The notes: a model not told the origin generated them from the sequence alone. A stretch of 64,000 bases of DNA from Phaeodactylibacter luteus (GCF_007993045.1 NZ_VOOR01000001.1:62001-126000); one strand, 5' to 3'; shown: positions 41,922 to 51,580, counted from the stretch's first letter. Numbers and translations: made by a program.

Positions 41922-43865
41922 ATGGCCCGACCAAATACAAAGGCTTACCAAAAAACAGATCGCATGACACTTCAGATCAATTCCTTTGACGAATACAAAG
42001 AGGTCTATAAGCGCAGCGTGGAAGACCCGGAGGGGTTCTGGGCTGAGCAGGCTTCATCCTTCACCTGGAAGAAAAAGTGGGACAAAGTCCTGGATTGGAA
42101 CTTTAAAGAGCCCAACGTCAAGTGGTTTGTCGGCGGACAAATGAACATCACAGAAAACTGCCTGGACCGCCACCTCGAAGAGCGAGGCGATCAGGTAGCC
42201 ATCCTCTTTGAGCCCAACGACCCTGATGCGCCCAATAAGACCTATACATACAAGGAGCTGCATGCCGAGGTAGGCAAAACAGCCAACGCGTTAAAAGCCA
42301 ATGGCATAGGGAAAGGCGACCGGGTCTGTTTCTATATGCCTATGGTGCCCGAACTGGCTATCGGCGTGCTCGCCTGCGCCCGGATCGGGGCCATCCACTC
42401 GGTCGTATTCGCTGGCTTCAGCGCTCAAGCTCTCGCAGACCGCATCAAAGATGCTACCTGCAAAGCGGTCATCTGTTCGGATTATAACGCCCGTGGGGCC
42501 AAAAATATCCCGGTCAAGAAAGTCGTTGACGATGCCCTTGCTATGGGCTGTGACAGTATCGAGACCGTTTTAGTACATCAGAACACCGGCGGGGAGGTCC
42601 AAATGGAAACTGGCCGGGACAAATGGTGGCACGAAGAGGTGGATGGACAGCCCACAGACTGCCCGGCAGAGCCTATGGACAGCGAGGATATGCTCTTTAT
42701 CCTCTACACCTCCGGCTCTACTGGGAAACCTAAGGGCGTGGTACATACCTGCGGGGGCTATATGGTTTACACCGCCTACTCTTTCCAGAACGTATTCCAA
42801 TACAAGCCCGGCGACATTTATTGGTGCACTGCCGATATCGGCTGGATCACCGGCCACAGCTATATTGTCTACGGCCCGCTCTTGTCAGGAGCAACTACGG
42901 TCATGTTCGAAGGCGTACCGACTTACCCTGACGCCGGCCGCTTCTGGCAGGTATGCGAAAAACTAAAGGTCAATCAGTTTTACACTGCCCCTACGGCCAT
43001 CCGTGCCCTTATGGCACAGGGTGATGAATATGTAGAGCAGTACGACCTCAGCTCCCTTTCTGTACTAGGCAGCGTCGGCGAGCCTATCAATGAAGAAGCT
43101 TGGGAGTGGTACCACGAAAAAATCGGGAAGAAGAACTGTCCTATTGTAGATACTTGGTGGCAAACCGAAACCGGCGGCATCATGATCGGTGGCCTGGGCA
43201 GCCATAGCCCTATGAAGCCCGCCCACGCCGGCTACCCATTGCCGGGCATTCAGCCCTGCCTGTTGGATGCCGACGGGAATGAGCTAGAAGGCAACGGCAT
43301 AGAAGGCCTGCTGTGCATCAAATACCCTTGGCCCTCTATTCTGCGCACGACCTACGGCGACCATGAACGCTGCCGGCAGACTTACTTCTCTGCTTTTCCG
43401 GACAAATACTTTACGGGAGACGGCGCCCGCCGCGACAAAGACGGCATGTACCGTATCATTGGCCGGGTGGATGATGTGATCAATGTGTCTGGGCACCGGA
43501 TGGGCACTGCGGAGGTAGAAAATGCCATCAATGAGCACCCAATGGTCGTTGAGTCCGCTGTAGTAGGGTACCCGCACGACATCAAAGGGCAAGGCATTTA
43601 TGCCTACATCATTACTGCCGGCCCGGTCGAAGACGAAGAGGCATTCCGCAAGGAGGTACTGGCTGTGGTCACCAAAGAAATTGGCCCTATTGCCAAGCCT
43701 GACAAGATACAGGTGGTCTCTGGCCTGCCCAAGACGAGGTCGGGCAAGATCATGCGCCGCATCCTTCGCAAAGTAGCTTCTGGCGATACTTCCAACCTAG
43801 GCGACACCTCTACCCTGCTCAACCCTGAGGTGGTGGATGAAATCAAAAACAACGCCCTGGTTTAA
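41922..43865 (+). CDS. acs: Acetyl-CoA synthetase (AMP-forming)
   Basis: The 647-residue enzyme is full length. The AMP-binding motif is LFILYTSGSTGKPKGVVHT, with the acetate-pocket and core motifs IGWITGHSYIVYGPL, VDTWWQTETGG, YFTGDGARRDKDG and GRVDDVINVSGHRMGTAEVE. The regulatory Lys that is acetylated in Acs proteins is in LPKTRSGKIMRRILRK near the end. The enzyme converts acetate, ATP and CoA to acetyl-CoA. It follows the sensor/regulator genes and the symporter unit, consistent with acetate scavenging. A strong intrinsic terminator separates it from the next synthetase. The leader holds AT-rich palindromes. Confidence 0.95.
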   Translation: MARPNTKAYQKTDRMTLQINSFDEYKEVYKRSVEDPEGFWAEQASSFTWKKKWDKVLDWNFKEPNVKWFVGGQMNITENCLDRHLEERGDQVAILFEPNDPDAPNKTYTYKELHAEVGKTANALKANGIGKGDRVCFYMPMVPELAIGVLACARIGAIHSVVFAGFSAQALADRIKDATCKAVICSDYNARGAKNIPVKKVVDDALAMGCDSIETVLVHQNTGGEVQMETGRDKWWHEEVDGQPTDCPAEPMDSEDMLFILYTSGSTGKPKGVVHTCGGYMVYTAYSFQNVFQYKPGDIYWCTADIGWITGHSYIVYGPLLSGATTVMFEGVPTYPDAGRFWQVCEKLKVNQFYTAPTAIRALMAQGDEYVEQYDLSSLSVLGSVGEPINEEAWEWYHEKIGKKNCPIVDTWWQTETGGIMIGGLGSHSPMKPAHAGYPLPGIQPCLLDADGNELEGNGIEGLLCIKYPWPSILRTTYGDHERCRQTYFSAFPDKYFTGDGARRDKDGMYRIIGRVDDVINVSGHRMGTAEVENAINEHPMVVESAVVGYPHDIKGQGIYAYIITAGPVEDEEAFRKEVLAVVTKEIGPIAKPDKIQVVSGLPKTRSGKIMRRILRKVASGDTSNLGDTSTLLNPEVVDEIKNNALV

Positions 43866-43899
43866 TCATGGAAAAACATAACTAATGCATTGTTGATCG

Positions 43900-43941
43900 G
43901 CAGGCAGGCAGCTCGAATAAAGCTGGCCTGCCTGCTTTTTT
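43900..43941 (+). terminator. Intrinsic terminator after acs
   Basis: GCAGGCAGGCAGCT (43900-43913) pairs with AGCTGGCCTGCCTGC (43921-43935) with one bulged base, and a run of six T follows at 43936-43941. The classical form shows that acs and the next synthetase gene are mostly separate transcripts. Confidence 0.88.
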
Positions 43942-43973
43942 GACGCAACCTGCATGCCCCTAAAGCATAAACT

Positions 43974-45851
43974 ATGACCTATCAAGCATTCTACGACCGA
44001 AGCATGGCCGATCCGGAATCTTTCTGGATGGAACAGGCGCAGGGCATTGACTGGATCACCCCACCTGCCAAAGCGCTTTACAAAGATGGCAACAACCTCT
44101 ACCGCTGGTACGAAGGCGGGCAGCTGAATACGGCTTACCTGGCTCTCGACTACCACGTGGAAAATGGCAGGGCCGATCAGCCCGCTGTGTTCTACGATTC
44201 CCCCGTCACAGGGGTGAAGCGCAGCATCACCTACCGGGAGCTTAGAGATGAGGTGGCGGTGTTCGCGGGCGTGCTCAAAGCACAGGGGGTTGAAAAAGGC
44301 GATACGGTCATCATCTATATGCCGATGATCCCCCAAACGGTGGTCGCTATGCTGGCTTGCGCGCGCATTGGGGCCATCCACTCCGTCGTCTTTGGCGGCT
44401 TTGCCCCGCATGAGCTCGCTATACGCATCAACGATGCCAAGCCCAAACTTATCCTGGCGGCAAGCGCAGGCAAAGAGATCGACCGGGTCATTGACTACAT
44501 GAAGATTGTCAATGCTGCTGTAGCTGAAGCAGAACACCAAATAGAAGGCTGCATCGTGTATCAGCGCGATTTCCATCAGGCAGACTTGGTGGAAGGCAGG
44601 GACATCGACTGGGAAAAGGCTGCCGCAAAAGCAGAACCGGCCGCTTGTGTGCCCGTTGATGCTGCAGACCCCCTCTATATCCTTTACACTTCCGGCACTA
44701 CAGGCAAGCCTAAAGGCATCGTACGGGACAATGGCGGCCATGCCGTGGCGATGAAGTTCAGCATGAAGTACGTGTACGGTGTCGAGCCTGGCGAAGTGTA
44801 TTGGGCTGCCTCTGATGTTGGCTGGGTCGTTGGCCATTCCTACATCGTTTATGCTCCGCTCATACATGGCTGCACTACAGTGGTTTACGAAGGCAAGCCG
44901 GTCCGAACACCCGATGCAGGCGCGTTCTGGCGGGTGATCGAAGAGTATAAGGTAAAAGTGTTCTTTACTGCCCCTACGGCCTTCCGGGCCATCAAGAAAG
45001 AAGACGCCTCCGCCAGCCTAAAAGCTCAGTACGACACGAGCCACCTCCGCTATCTCTTCCTCGCTGGGGAGCGCTGTGACGTAGCTACCCTGGAATGGTG
45101 CCAAGCAGTCCTTCAGGTCCCGGTCATAGATCATTGGTGGCAGACGGAGTCCGGCTGGCCCATGCTCGCCAACATGGCAGGGGTAGAGCTGCTGCCGGTC
45201 AAGCCGGGATCGGCCTGCAAGCCGGTATGCGGGTACGACCTCAAGGTGGTAGGCCCGGACGGAGAGCCGGTGCCCCCCAATACAGAAGGGGCGGTAGTGA
45301 TCCGCCTGCCGCTCGCACCGGGCACACTGCCCAACCTCTGGCAGGATACGACCCGCTTTATTGAATCTTACCTGAGCCCTTACCCGGGCTATTACTTTAC
45401 CGGCGACGGCGGGTATATAGACGAAGAGGGCTATGTGTTCATCACAGGGCGGATTGACGACATCATCAATGTGGCTGGGCACCGCCTCTCCACTGCTGAA
45501 ATGGAGGAAGTCGTAGCCGCACACCCTGCAGTAGCCGAATGTGCGGTCATCGGTATTCACGACGACCTCAAAGGGCAGATCCCCGTAGGGTTTGTTGTGC
45601 TTAAAGCCGGTGCAGATACCGAAGAAGCTCAGCTCGAAAAAGAGCTGGTCCAAATGGTCCGCGACCGGGTCGGGCCAGTGGCTTCCTTCAAAAAGGCAAC
45701 GGTGGTACAACGGCTGCCCAAAACCAGGTCGGGCAAGATCCTGCGCCGCATTATGCGGCATATTGTGGACGGGAAGCCCTACAGCCCTCCTTCTACCATA
45801 GAGGACATGAGCGTACTGCCTGAGCTGGAGGAAAAAGTCAAGAACCTTTGA
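43974..45851 (+). CDS. prpE: Propionyl-CoA synthetase-type acyl-CoA synthetase (AMP-forming)
   Basis: The 625-residue enzyme belongs to the PrpE branch. The N-terminus reads RSMADPESFWMEQAQGIDW, WYEGGQLNTAYLALDYHVEN; the ATP motif is LYILYTSGTTGKPKGIVRDN, then VGWVVGHSYIVYAPL, DHWWQTESGWPM, YFTGDGGYIDEEG and the reactive Lys in LPKTRSGKILRRIMRH. PrpE enzymes activate propionate, often with activity on acetate or acrylate. The WWQTESGWP step, in place of WWQTETGG of Acs, supports the assignment. It has its own transcript after the acs terminator. No methylcitrate or methylmalonyl genes are in view. Confidence 0.9.
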   Translation: MTYQAFYDRSMADPESFWMEQAQGIDWITPPAKALYKDGNNLYRWYEGGQLNTAYLALDYHVENGRADQPAVFYDSPVTGVKRSITYRELRDEVAVFAGVLKAQGVEKGDTVIIYMPMIPQTVVAMLACARIGAIHSVVFGGFAPHELAIRINDAKPKLILAASAGKEIDRVIDYMKIVNAAVAEAEHQIEGCIVYQRDFHQADLVEGRDIDWEKAAAKAEPAACVPVDAADPLYILYTSGTTGKPKGIVRDNGGHAVAMKFSMKYVYGVEPGEVYWAASDVGWVVGHSYIVYAPLIHGCTTVVYEGKPVRTPDAGAFWRVIEEYKVKVFFTAPTAFRAIKKEDASASLKAQYDTSHLRYLFLAGERCDVATLEWCQAVLQVPVIDHWWQTESGWPMLANMAGVELLPVKPGSACKPVCGYDLKVVGPDGEPVPPNTEGAVVIRLPLAPGTLPNLWQDTTRFIESYLSPYPGYYFTGDGGYIDEEGYVFITGRIDDIINVAGHRLSTAEMEEVVAAHPAVAECAVIGIHDDLKGQIPVGFVVLKAGADTEEAQLEKELVQMVRDRVGPVASFKKATVVQRLPKTRSGKILRRIMRHIVDGKPYSPPSTIEDMSVLPELEEKVKNL

Positions 45852-45861
45852 AGCAAGCGAA

Positions 45862-45893
45862 CCGCAGGGGAGGCTTTTTCAGCCCCCCTGCGG
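45862..45893. terminator. Hairpin between convergent prpE and prenyl synthase genes
   Basis: CCGCAGGGG...GGCT (45862-45875) pairs with AGCCCCCCTGCGG (45881-45893) with one mismatch, and the loop carries TTTTT. It sits between two converging genes and can serve both. Confidence 0.6.
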
Positions 45894-45920
45894 CAGCCAA
45901 AGCAATCAGCAGGAAACAGG

Positions 45921-46898
45921 CTAGGACTGCCGCTGCATTAGGCTTTCTGAAAGCCCCCAAAGCACCTTTTTGACGGCCTCATCCCCTTTCACTCGCTGCA
46001 GGGCTTCGTAAGCTTGGGCCTGGTACTTTGCTTTTAGCGCTTCCGCCCACTGTGGGATATCCAGCTGCCGGAGCAGGGCCGTCACCTCTTTTATTTTGCC
46101 GGCCTCATCTTCTGGGTAAGAAGACATCAGCTCAGCCAGGCGCTCCCGGTCTTTGCCCTGCGCAAGCTGCATGGCTTTCAGGATGAGGAAGGTCTTTTTG
46201 TTTTGGGCGATATCGCCGCCCACTTTCTTGCCGAATTTGGCAGGGTCGCCAAAAGTATCGAGTATGTCATCTTGCAGTTGGAAAGCAATGCCGATACTGC
46301 GGCCAAAAGAGCAGAGCGCGCTCACGCTTTCTGCATCTCCCTGTGCCGCCACGCCACCCATTTGCAGGGCGCCGCCAATCAGGGCAGCTGTTTTCAGCTC
46401 TATCATACGGATGTACTCAGGAATGGCCACATCTTCCCTAGTCTCAAAATCCACATCATATTGCTGCCCTTCGCACACCTCTATGGCCACACCATTGAAG
46501 ATTTCGACCAGCTTGGCAGCCACCTCCGGCTTACCGGCCTCCAAGAGGAATTTGTATGCGTAAATGAGCATAACATCACCCGAGAGGATGCCTGCATTTA
46601 AGCCATATACGGTATGCACCGCAGGCTTGCCCCGGCGCAGAGGGGCTTCGTCCATGATATCATCATGCACTAGCGAAAAGTTGTGGAAGACCTCCACGGC
46701 CAGCCCTACGGCCATGCCCTTTTCCAAATCGCCCCCAAAAATCTGGCAACCCAGCATAGCCAGCACCGGGCGGACCCGTTTGCCGGTGCTTTTCATGATA
46801 TAGTCAGCTGGCCCGTACAGCCCTTGGGGCTCCTGATTGAAAGCGCGCGCCTGCAGGTATTTCTCAAAGGCCTGCTGAAGGGAAGCAATCTGCTGCAT
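45921..46898 (-). CDS. Polyprenyl (trans-isoprenyl) diphosphate synthase
   Basis: The 325-residue enzyme has both aspartate-rich motifs: FSLVHDDIMDEAPLRRGKP (first, about residue 80-98) and AFQLQDDILDTFGDPAKFG (second, about 210). It also has GKRVRPVLAMLGC and GGDIAQNKKTFLIL. These bind diphosphates through magnesium and join isopentenyl units into linear prenyl chains such as geranylgeranyl or octaprenyl diphosphate. Product length cannot be read with certainty. The gene stands alone. Confidence 0.92.
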   Translation of the reverse strand: MQQIASLQQAFEKYLQARAFNQEPQGLYGPADYIMKSTGKRVRPVLAMLGCQIFGGDLEKGMAVGLAVEVFHNFSLVHDDIMDEAPLRRGKPAVHTVYGLNAGILSGDVMLIYAYKFLLEAGKPEVAAKLVEIFNGVAIEVCEGQQYDVDFETREDVAIPEYIRMIELKTAALIGGALQMGGVAAQGDAESVSALCSFGRSIGIAFQLQDDILDTFGDPAKFGKKVGGDIAQNKKTFLILKAMQLAQGKDRERLAELMSSYPEDEAGKIKEVTALLRQLDIPQWAEALKAKYQAQAYEALQRVKGDEAVKKVLWGLSESLMQRQS

Positions 46899-47208
46899 AA
46901 ACGATTGGTAGTTTTGCCAAAGATAGGCAAGCCCTTACGTTTTGCCAACCCAACGCCGTGATGCACTGCAAATTGGCAACGCTTTCTTCCACTGCTGCTA
47001 AATAAACCTTACATTTGGAACGGAATCTTCAACACTGCTCCTTTTGCTGGCGTTGACAGATCCCCCATTTACCCTCAGGGCCAAACTGCCCCAGCCATCC
47101 CAAAAACAAAATCATTCACGAAGTTCGGCTTTAGAGACGGCCTTGCCTAACTTGCATGGCTTTGCCATTTTCGAAAGCCCGGACCCTGTTCAACTATTTA
47201 GGTGACTT
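46899..47208. other. Divergent gap with a -7 box
   Basis: This 310-base region contains TACATTTG (47010-47017), a perfect Bacteroidota -7 box facing right. It would give the response-regulator gene an untranslated leader of about 185 bases. No gene, repeat or strong hairpin was found in it. Confidence 0.45.
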
Positions 47209-47655
47209 ATGATCAACCAAGCCAGCATTCATCATATCTTGCTTATCGAGGACAACCCCGGGGACGTCCGGCTCACACAAGAGGCCTTCAAAGAGAGCAA
47301 GAACAAAATCCAGCTCGAAGTCGTTACAGACGGCGTAGAGGCCATCAACTATCTCCGTAAAGAGCCGCCTTTTGAGCAAATGCCAACACCTGACCTCATC
47401 CTCTTAGACCTCAATATCCCAAAGTGGGACGGAAAGGAGGTGCTCAGCGTCATTAAAGCCGATGATATGCTCAAGCGCATCCCGGTAGTCGTACTGACAA
47501 CCTCCAATGCAGGGGTAGATGTTTTAAAAAGCTACGACCTGCATGCCAACTGCTTTATTAACAAGCCAATAGACTACGATAAGTTCTTCGATATTATCCA
47601 TAAAATTGAGGAATTCTGGTTATCTACAGCCATTGTGCCCGGCAAAATCGCCTAA
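47209..47655 (+). CDS. Response regulator, Rcp1-like (phytochrome-type) receiver protein
   Basis: The 148-residue receiver-only protein has ILLIEDNPGDVRLTQEAFKE (acidic pair), PDLILLDLNIPKWDGKE (phosphorylated Asp), VVVLTTSNAGVDV and FINKPIDYDKF. The NPGD and LNIPKWDG variants and the extended alpha-4 are typical of Rcp1-like regulators that pair with bacteriophytochrome kinases. No phytochrome gene is in the window. The next gene (79 bases later) encodes a receiver-PAS-receiver protein and may be part of the same signalling route. Confidence 0.9.
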   Translation: MINQASIHHILLIEDNPGDVRLTQEAFKESKNKIQLEVVTDGVEAINYLRKEPPFEQMPTPDLILLDLNIPKWDGKEVLSVIKADDMLKRIPVVVLTTSNAGVDVLKSYDLHANCFINKPIDYDKFFDIIHKIEEFWLSTAIVPGKIA

Positions 47656-47733
47656 CGAGAACAAACACTAGGAATATCGCTAAGATGATTATTCCCTCAA
47701 AGGGCCAACCCTTAAAGCGCTAAAGCGGCAGCA

Positions 47734-49692
47734 ATGATCAGCAACCAGACAAAAATCTTAATCATTGAAGACAACCCGGCAGACATTACCCTGATCCGGG
47801 CTTACCTCGACGAAGCACGGTTCAAGTACCTGCTCTATGCCTCCGACTCCTTGGGCGAAGGCATAGACCTCTTGTGGGAGCACAACCCGGACCTCGTCCT
47901 GCTCGACCTCAACCTACTGGACGTAGAAGGCTTCAAGACTTTACAGCTTTTTAGGGAAAAAGCCCCGGATGTGCCTGTCATTGTAATGACTGGCTTCAAA
48001 AATGAAATCATGGGCATCCAATCGGTCAGGGCTGGCGCTCAGGATTTCCTCGTCAAAGGCGACTTTGACTCGAGGAGCCTTGTCAGGACGATCCGCTACT
48101 CCCTCCAACGGTTCGAAGCACAGGCCCGGCTACAGGAAAAAGCAGAGGAGCTGATACAGAAAGAGCGCCGGAACCGGCTGGCACACCAAATCGCAAGGTT
48201 CGGCCGTTGGGAAATGAACATTATAGACAACTCGATGAAGTGGGAAGATGACATTTTCGATTTCTTCGGGTTCCCGCCCAATAGCTTCTCCCCTTCCCTC
48301 TCGGAATACCTCAAGTACGTCCACGTGGAAGACAAAGCCGCTGTAGAACAATTTTTCGAAACAGCTATCAAAGACGGGGAGTCTCACAACATCAGGCACC
48401 GCATTGTCATCAATAATACCAAAATCAAGCATCTCCTGGTCAGTGCTCAGGTCAGCTATGTAGAGAAGGACAACAGCGTTGTATTGATGGGCAGCATTCA
48501 GGACGTCAGCGGGCAACAGCCGGCAGCACCGCCAAAAGCCAAACAGCCCCTGGCAGAAGAGAAGAAGCCGGAGGTCATCCCCCCCTCCCCTAAGGAGGGC
48601 AGCACTGCGCCCGCTCCCCAAAACTTCAACTTCGCTTCCTCCCTGCTCACCCCGGTCTCTGGCGTCATGAACTACCTTCACCTTTTAGGGGACACCCCCC
48701 TTAATGAAAGGCAGCAAGAGCTGCTGCAGGGGGCAACCGGCGCGCTCGAAAACCTTACTTTTGCCCTCCACAACTGGACCGCCTTGCATTCCTTTGGCCA
48801 GCAAGGCCTCAATGCACGAGTGGAAGCAGCCACATTGCAGGAAATCCTGTCCGCAGTGGAGTTTATCCGAGCTGCTCGGGCTTCGCAAATCAACGCCCCT
48901 GTCAAATGGTCGGTTTCTCAAAAATTGCCGGAGTACATCAAAGCGGACAAAGAAAAGCTCGGCCAGATTTTATTCAATCTCGTTGAGATCGGGACCGACT
49001 TCGGGCTAGCCGATAAAGAAGTGACTATCAATATCGGTGTTAAAGGCAGCCGGGATGCAGACCTCAAAATACTGCTCAAAGCACCGTTCAATTCCATGGC
49101 TTTCCCGCTCAGCCGCCTGCAAGAAATGCAGTGCAGCCTGGCCGCCAATGAAGCAGTAGCCCTGCAGGGCGAAAAGGAAATGCCTTTTGCTGCCATCTTT
49201 CAGATTACAGCCGCACTGAAAGGGAAGGTTGAGCTGCTGCGGAAAACCAGCCGCAAGGCGGAAGTACGGCTCGAAGTGCCTATCCTGACTGCAACAACAA
49301 CTGCCCCAAAGGCGCTTTATCCCCCTTCTTCCCCTACCCGCATCCTTCTGGCGGAAGACCATGAATTATCCCGGCTGACCACGAGGGAAGTCCTGAGCCA
49401 GTGGTCTCCGCTCATCAACGTAGATACAGCTAAAGATGGGCAGGAAGCAGTGGAAGCTGCCCAAAGCCAGCTCTATCACCTCATATTGATGGACTTGCAG
49501 ATGCCTGCCCTCAGCGGCATCGAAGCGGCCATCCAAATCCGGAAACAATCTGACACGCCTATCCTCGCCCTGACGGCTACCGCCTCACAAGAGGAGAGGG
49601 ACCGCTGCCGTATGGTGGGCATCAACAGCTATCTGGCCAAACCGGTCCGGCCAGAGCACCTGCTGCAAGAAGTCTCCCAGCTTTTAGCCTAG
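47734..49692 (+). CDS. Receiver-PAS-degenerate kinase-receiver signalling protein
   Basis: The 652-residue protein has an N-terminal receiver (about 1-125: IEDNPAD, Asp58 in LVLLDLN, Thr86, Lys108) and a PAS domain (about 145-260; RFGRWEMNIIDNSMKWEDDI). A Pro-rich linker and a kinase-like core follow (about 298-520), then a C-terminal receiver (about 535-652: AEDHEL, Asp587 in LILMDLQMP, Thr614, Lys636). The kinase core keeps the overall pattern, including DTPLNERQQELL. The H-box position reads ASSLLTPVSG with no His, the N-box reads FNLVEIGTDF with the second Asn missing, and no G1 or G2 loops are visible. It is probably a non-catalytic scaffold that receives phosphate at two sites. Confidence 0.88.
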   Translation: MISNQTKILIIEDNPADITLIRAYLDEARFKYLLYASDSLGEGIDLLWEHNPDLVLLDLNLLDVEGFKTLQLFREKAPDVPVIVMTGFKNEIMGIQSVRAGAQDFLVKGDFDSRSLVRTIRYSLQRFEAQARLQEKAEELIQKERRNRLAHQIARFGRWEMNIIDNSMKWEDDIFDFFGFPPNSFSPSLSEYLKYVHVEDKAAVEQFFETAIKDGESHNIRHRIVINNTKIKHLLVSAQVSYVEKDNSVVLMGSIQDVSGQQPAAPPKAKQPLAEEKKPEVIPPSPKEGSTAPAPQNFNFASSLLTPVSGVMNYLHLLGDTPLNERQQELLQGATGALENLTFALHNWTALHSFGQQGLNARVEAATLQEILSAVEFIRAARASQINAPVKWSVSQKLPEYIKADKEKLGQILFNLVEIGTDFGLADKEVTINIGVKGSRDADLKILLKAPFNSMAFPLSRLQEMQCSLAANEAVALQGEKEMPFAAIFQITAALKGKVELLRKTSRKAEVRLEVPILTATTTAPKALYPPSSPTRILLAEDHELSRLTTREVLSQWSPLINVDTAKDGQEAVEAAQSQLYHLILMDLQMPALSGIEAAIQIRKQSDTPILALTATASQEERDRCRMVGINSYLAKPVRPEHLLQEVSQLLA

Positions 49693-49782
49693 GCGGGCAG
49701 AACTCCGCAGCCTTTTGCCTGTTCCATTATAGGCAAGTTTCTAGCAAGGCTTCTTTTTTTTGCATCAAACCCGCTCAGATAC

Positions 49783-50769
49783 ATGCAGCAGTACGACCTC
49801 GTTATCATTGGTGGAGGCCCTACAGGGCTCAACTGTGCCATTGCCGCTGCCCGTGAAGGCCTCAACTATATCGTCTTGGAGAAAGGGATGCTGGCCAATT
49901 CCATCTACCATTTCCCTGACAACATGACTTTCTTTTCCACCTCTAAAAAGCTGGAAATCGGCGGCGTCCCCTTTATCTCTCATACCGATAAACCTACCCG
50001 GCGGGAAGCGCTGGAGTATTACCGCCGCATTCAGCAGACATGGGGCATCCCCGTCCGCACTTATGAACCTGTTGTCCGGATGGAACAGCACCCAGATGGC
50101 GGCTACCTCATCCACAGCTCCCGGCAACAGTACCGTGCGCACAGCGTGGTTGTCTCTACCGGTTTTTACGATACCCCCAACCTCATGCAAGTGCCTGGAG
50201 AAGAGCTGCCTAAGGTCAAACATTATTATGATGACGCACACCCTTATATCGGGCAACGGGTGCTTGTGGTCGGTGCTGCCAATTCGGCCTGCCAAACCGC
50301 TCTTGAGCTTTGGAGGAAAGGGGCTGAGGTGAGTATGGCCATTCGGGGCAATGACATCTACAAGGGCGTCAAATACTGGATCAAGCCAGATATAGAGAAC
50401 CGGATCAAAGAAGGCAGCATCTCGGCTTACTTCAATACCCGGGTGAAGGCTATCCATACAGACGATGTAGTCCTTGAGGGCCCCGAAGGAGCCTTCCGGA
50501 TCGCCAACGACTGGGTAATGGCGATGACCGGGTATCAGCCCAACTATGGGCTGCTCCAAAAGCTGGGGCTGGAGGTTTCCCCTGGCAAAGAGCGCATACC
50601 CGCACACGATGCAGCTAACCTCGAATCGGCCAACCTGCCCAATGTATATCTCGCGGGGGTCCTTTGTGCTGGCATGGAGACCAACCGCCTATTTATCGAA
50701 AATACACGGGGCCACGGAGAGATCATTGCCCGTCAAATTGCCAGCCGGGCAGGGCTGCAGCCTGCCTAA
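49783..50769 (+). CDS. ypdA: YpdA-family FAD/NADPH thiol-disulfide reductase (bacillithiol disulfide reductase-like)
   Basis: The 328-residue flavoprotein has two dinucleotide folds: FAD at DLVIIGGGPTGLNCAIAAAR and NADPH at VLVVGAANSACQTALELWR. The blocks YHFPDNMTFFSTSKKLEIGG and VYLAGVLCAGMETNRLFIEN match YpdA. Unlike thioredoxin reductase it lacks the CxxC pair between the folds. YpdA reduces oxidised bacillithiol in Firmicutes, and homologues occur in Bacteroidota that make bacillithiol. The downstream gene begins on the last base of its stop codon, so the two products are made together. Confidence 0.9.
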   Translation: MQQYDLVIIGGGPTGLNCAIAAAREGLNYIVLEKGMLANSIYHFPDNMTFFSTSKKLEIGGVPFISHTDKPTRREALEYYRRIQQTWGIPVRTYEPVVRMEQHPDGGYLIHSSRQQYRAHSVVVSTGFYDTPNLMQVPGEELPKVKHYYDDAHPYIGQRVLVVGAANSACQTALELWRKGAEVSMAIRGNDIYKGVKYWIKPDIENRIKEGSISAYFNTRVKAIHTDDVVLEGPEGAFRIANDWVMAMTGYQPNYGLLQKLGLEVSPGKERIPAHDAANLESANLPNVYLAGVLCAGMETNRLFIENTRGHGEIIARQIASRAGLQPA

Positions 50770-51374
50770 TGGCTTTCGCACTACATTACCAAGGGGCGCT
50801 GACAGACAAGCGGCAGCTTTCTGCTTTCCTTGAAGAAGTTGAGGACATCGCTGCTTCGCTGGGCTGGGGTGTGCAGTGGTACGATGCCCCCTGGAACACC
50901 CGCCCTTCCGCACATATTCAGCTCAGCACTTCTGGCCAGCCTGAAGTAGTTGGCAACCTCGGCCTCAAGGGTATAGCCCTAAAAATTGCCAGCGCACGGC
51001 AGCCCCTCCTGTTCTGCTTTGGGGCCTCAGGCGTGCTTACCTCCCCCGTGCAGGTCGCGCTCAGTGCCGCCCACAACTATGAGGTCACCCCGACTTGGAT
51101 CGCAGCACCTACTACAGAGCTGCCGCCCGACAACCACATCGCTATCGTCCACCTCCTGCGCTACCTCCAATCCAAATACCTACACGACTTAGAAGTGGCT
51201 GATGAGAGCGGATACTGGAACCATGGCGACGCAGCAGCTGTCTTCGCAGGCCAGCCCGGGCTGGAAGGCTTGGCACACCTCGCACGTCAGGCCAGCTATT
51301 TGCGAAAGCGCGACAATTTGGATATTGTAGAGCAGATCGCACTGATTCTGCGCAAGCGCGCTGACTTAGAGTAG
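50769..51374 (+). CDS. Unknown soluble protein coupled to ypdA
   Basis: The 201-residue product starts at ATG 50769, sharing one base with the ypdA stop (TAATG). It has no signal or membrane segment. Segments that look structured include QLSAFLEEVEDIAASLGWGV, GNLGLKGIALKIASARQPLL and VHLLRYLQSKYLHDLEVADE. It ends in a charged helix (YLRKRDNLDIVEQIALIL). The family was not recognised. Coupling to a bacillithiol-type reductase suggests a linked redox or sensing role, but that rests on position only. Confidence 0.75.
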   Translation: MAFALHYQGALTDKRQLSAFLEEVEDIAASLGWGVQWYDAPWNTRPSAHIQLSTSGQPEVVGNLGLKGIALKIASARQPLLFCFGASGVLTSPVQVALSAAHNYEVTPTWIAAPTTELPPDNHIAIVHLLRYLQSKYLHDLEVADESGYWNHGDAAAVFAGQPGLEGLAHLARQASYLRKRDNLDIVEQIALILRKRADLE

Positions 51375-51580
51375 CTGAGAAGCAGTTCGCAGCCCATGGC
51401 TGGATAACCCCTACAAGCACCGATAGGGCTTGCCTTTGCAAAGGGCCTTCTCCATACCGCCGCCCGTCTGGGCACTTCGTATCCTCCTCTCCCTTTCTTT
51501 TTCAAAAATATCTGCGACCTTTACACCCTGAAACCGCCCTCCTGCGGATCAAGCCAGGAAATGACTTGCCAACTTTAGAT

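Noticed and set aside
43866-44867. 333-codon minus-strand open frame
   Set aside because: It is antisense to the prpE-like gene and runs through the acs terminator; no motif is seen.
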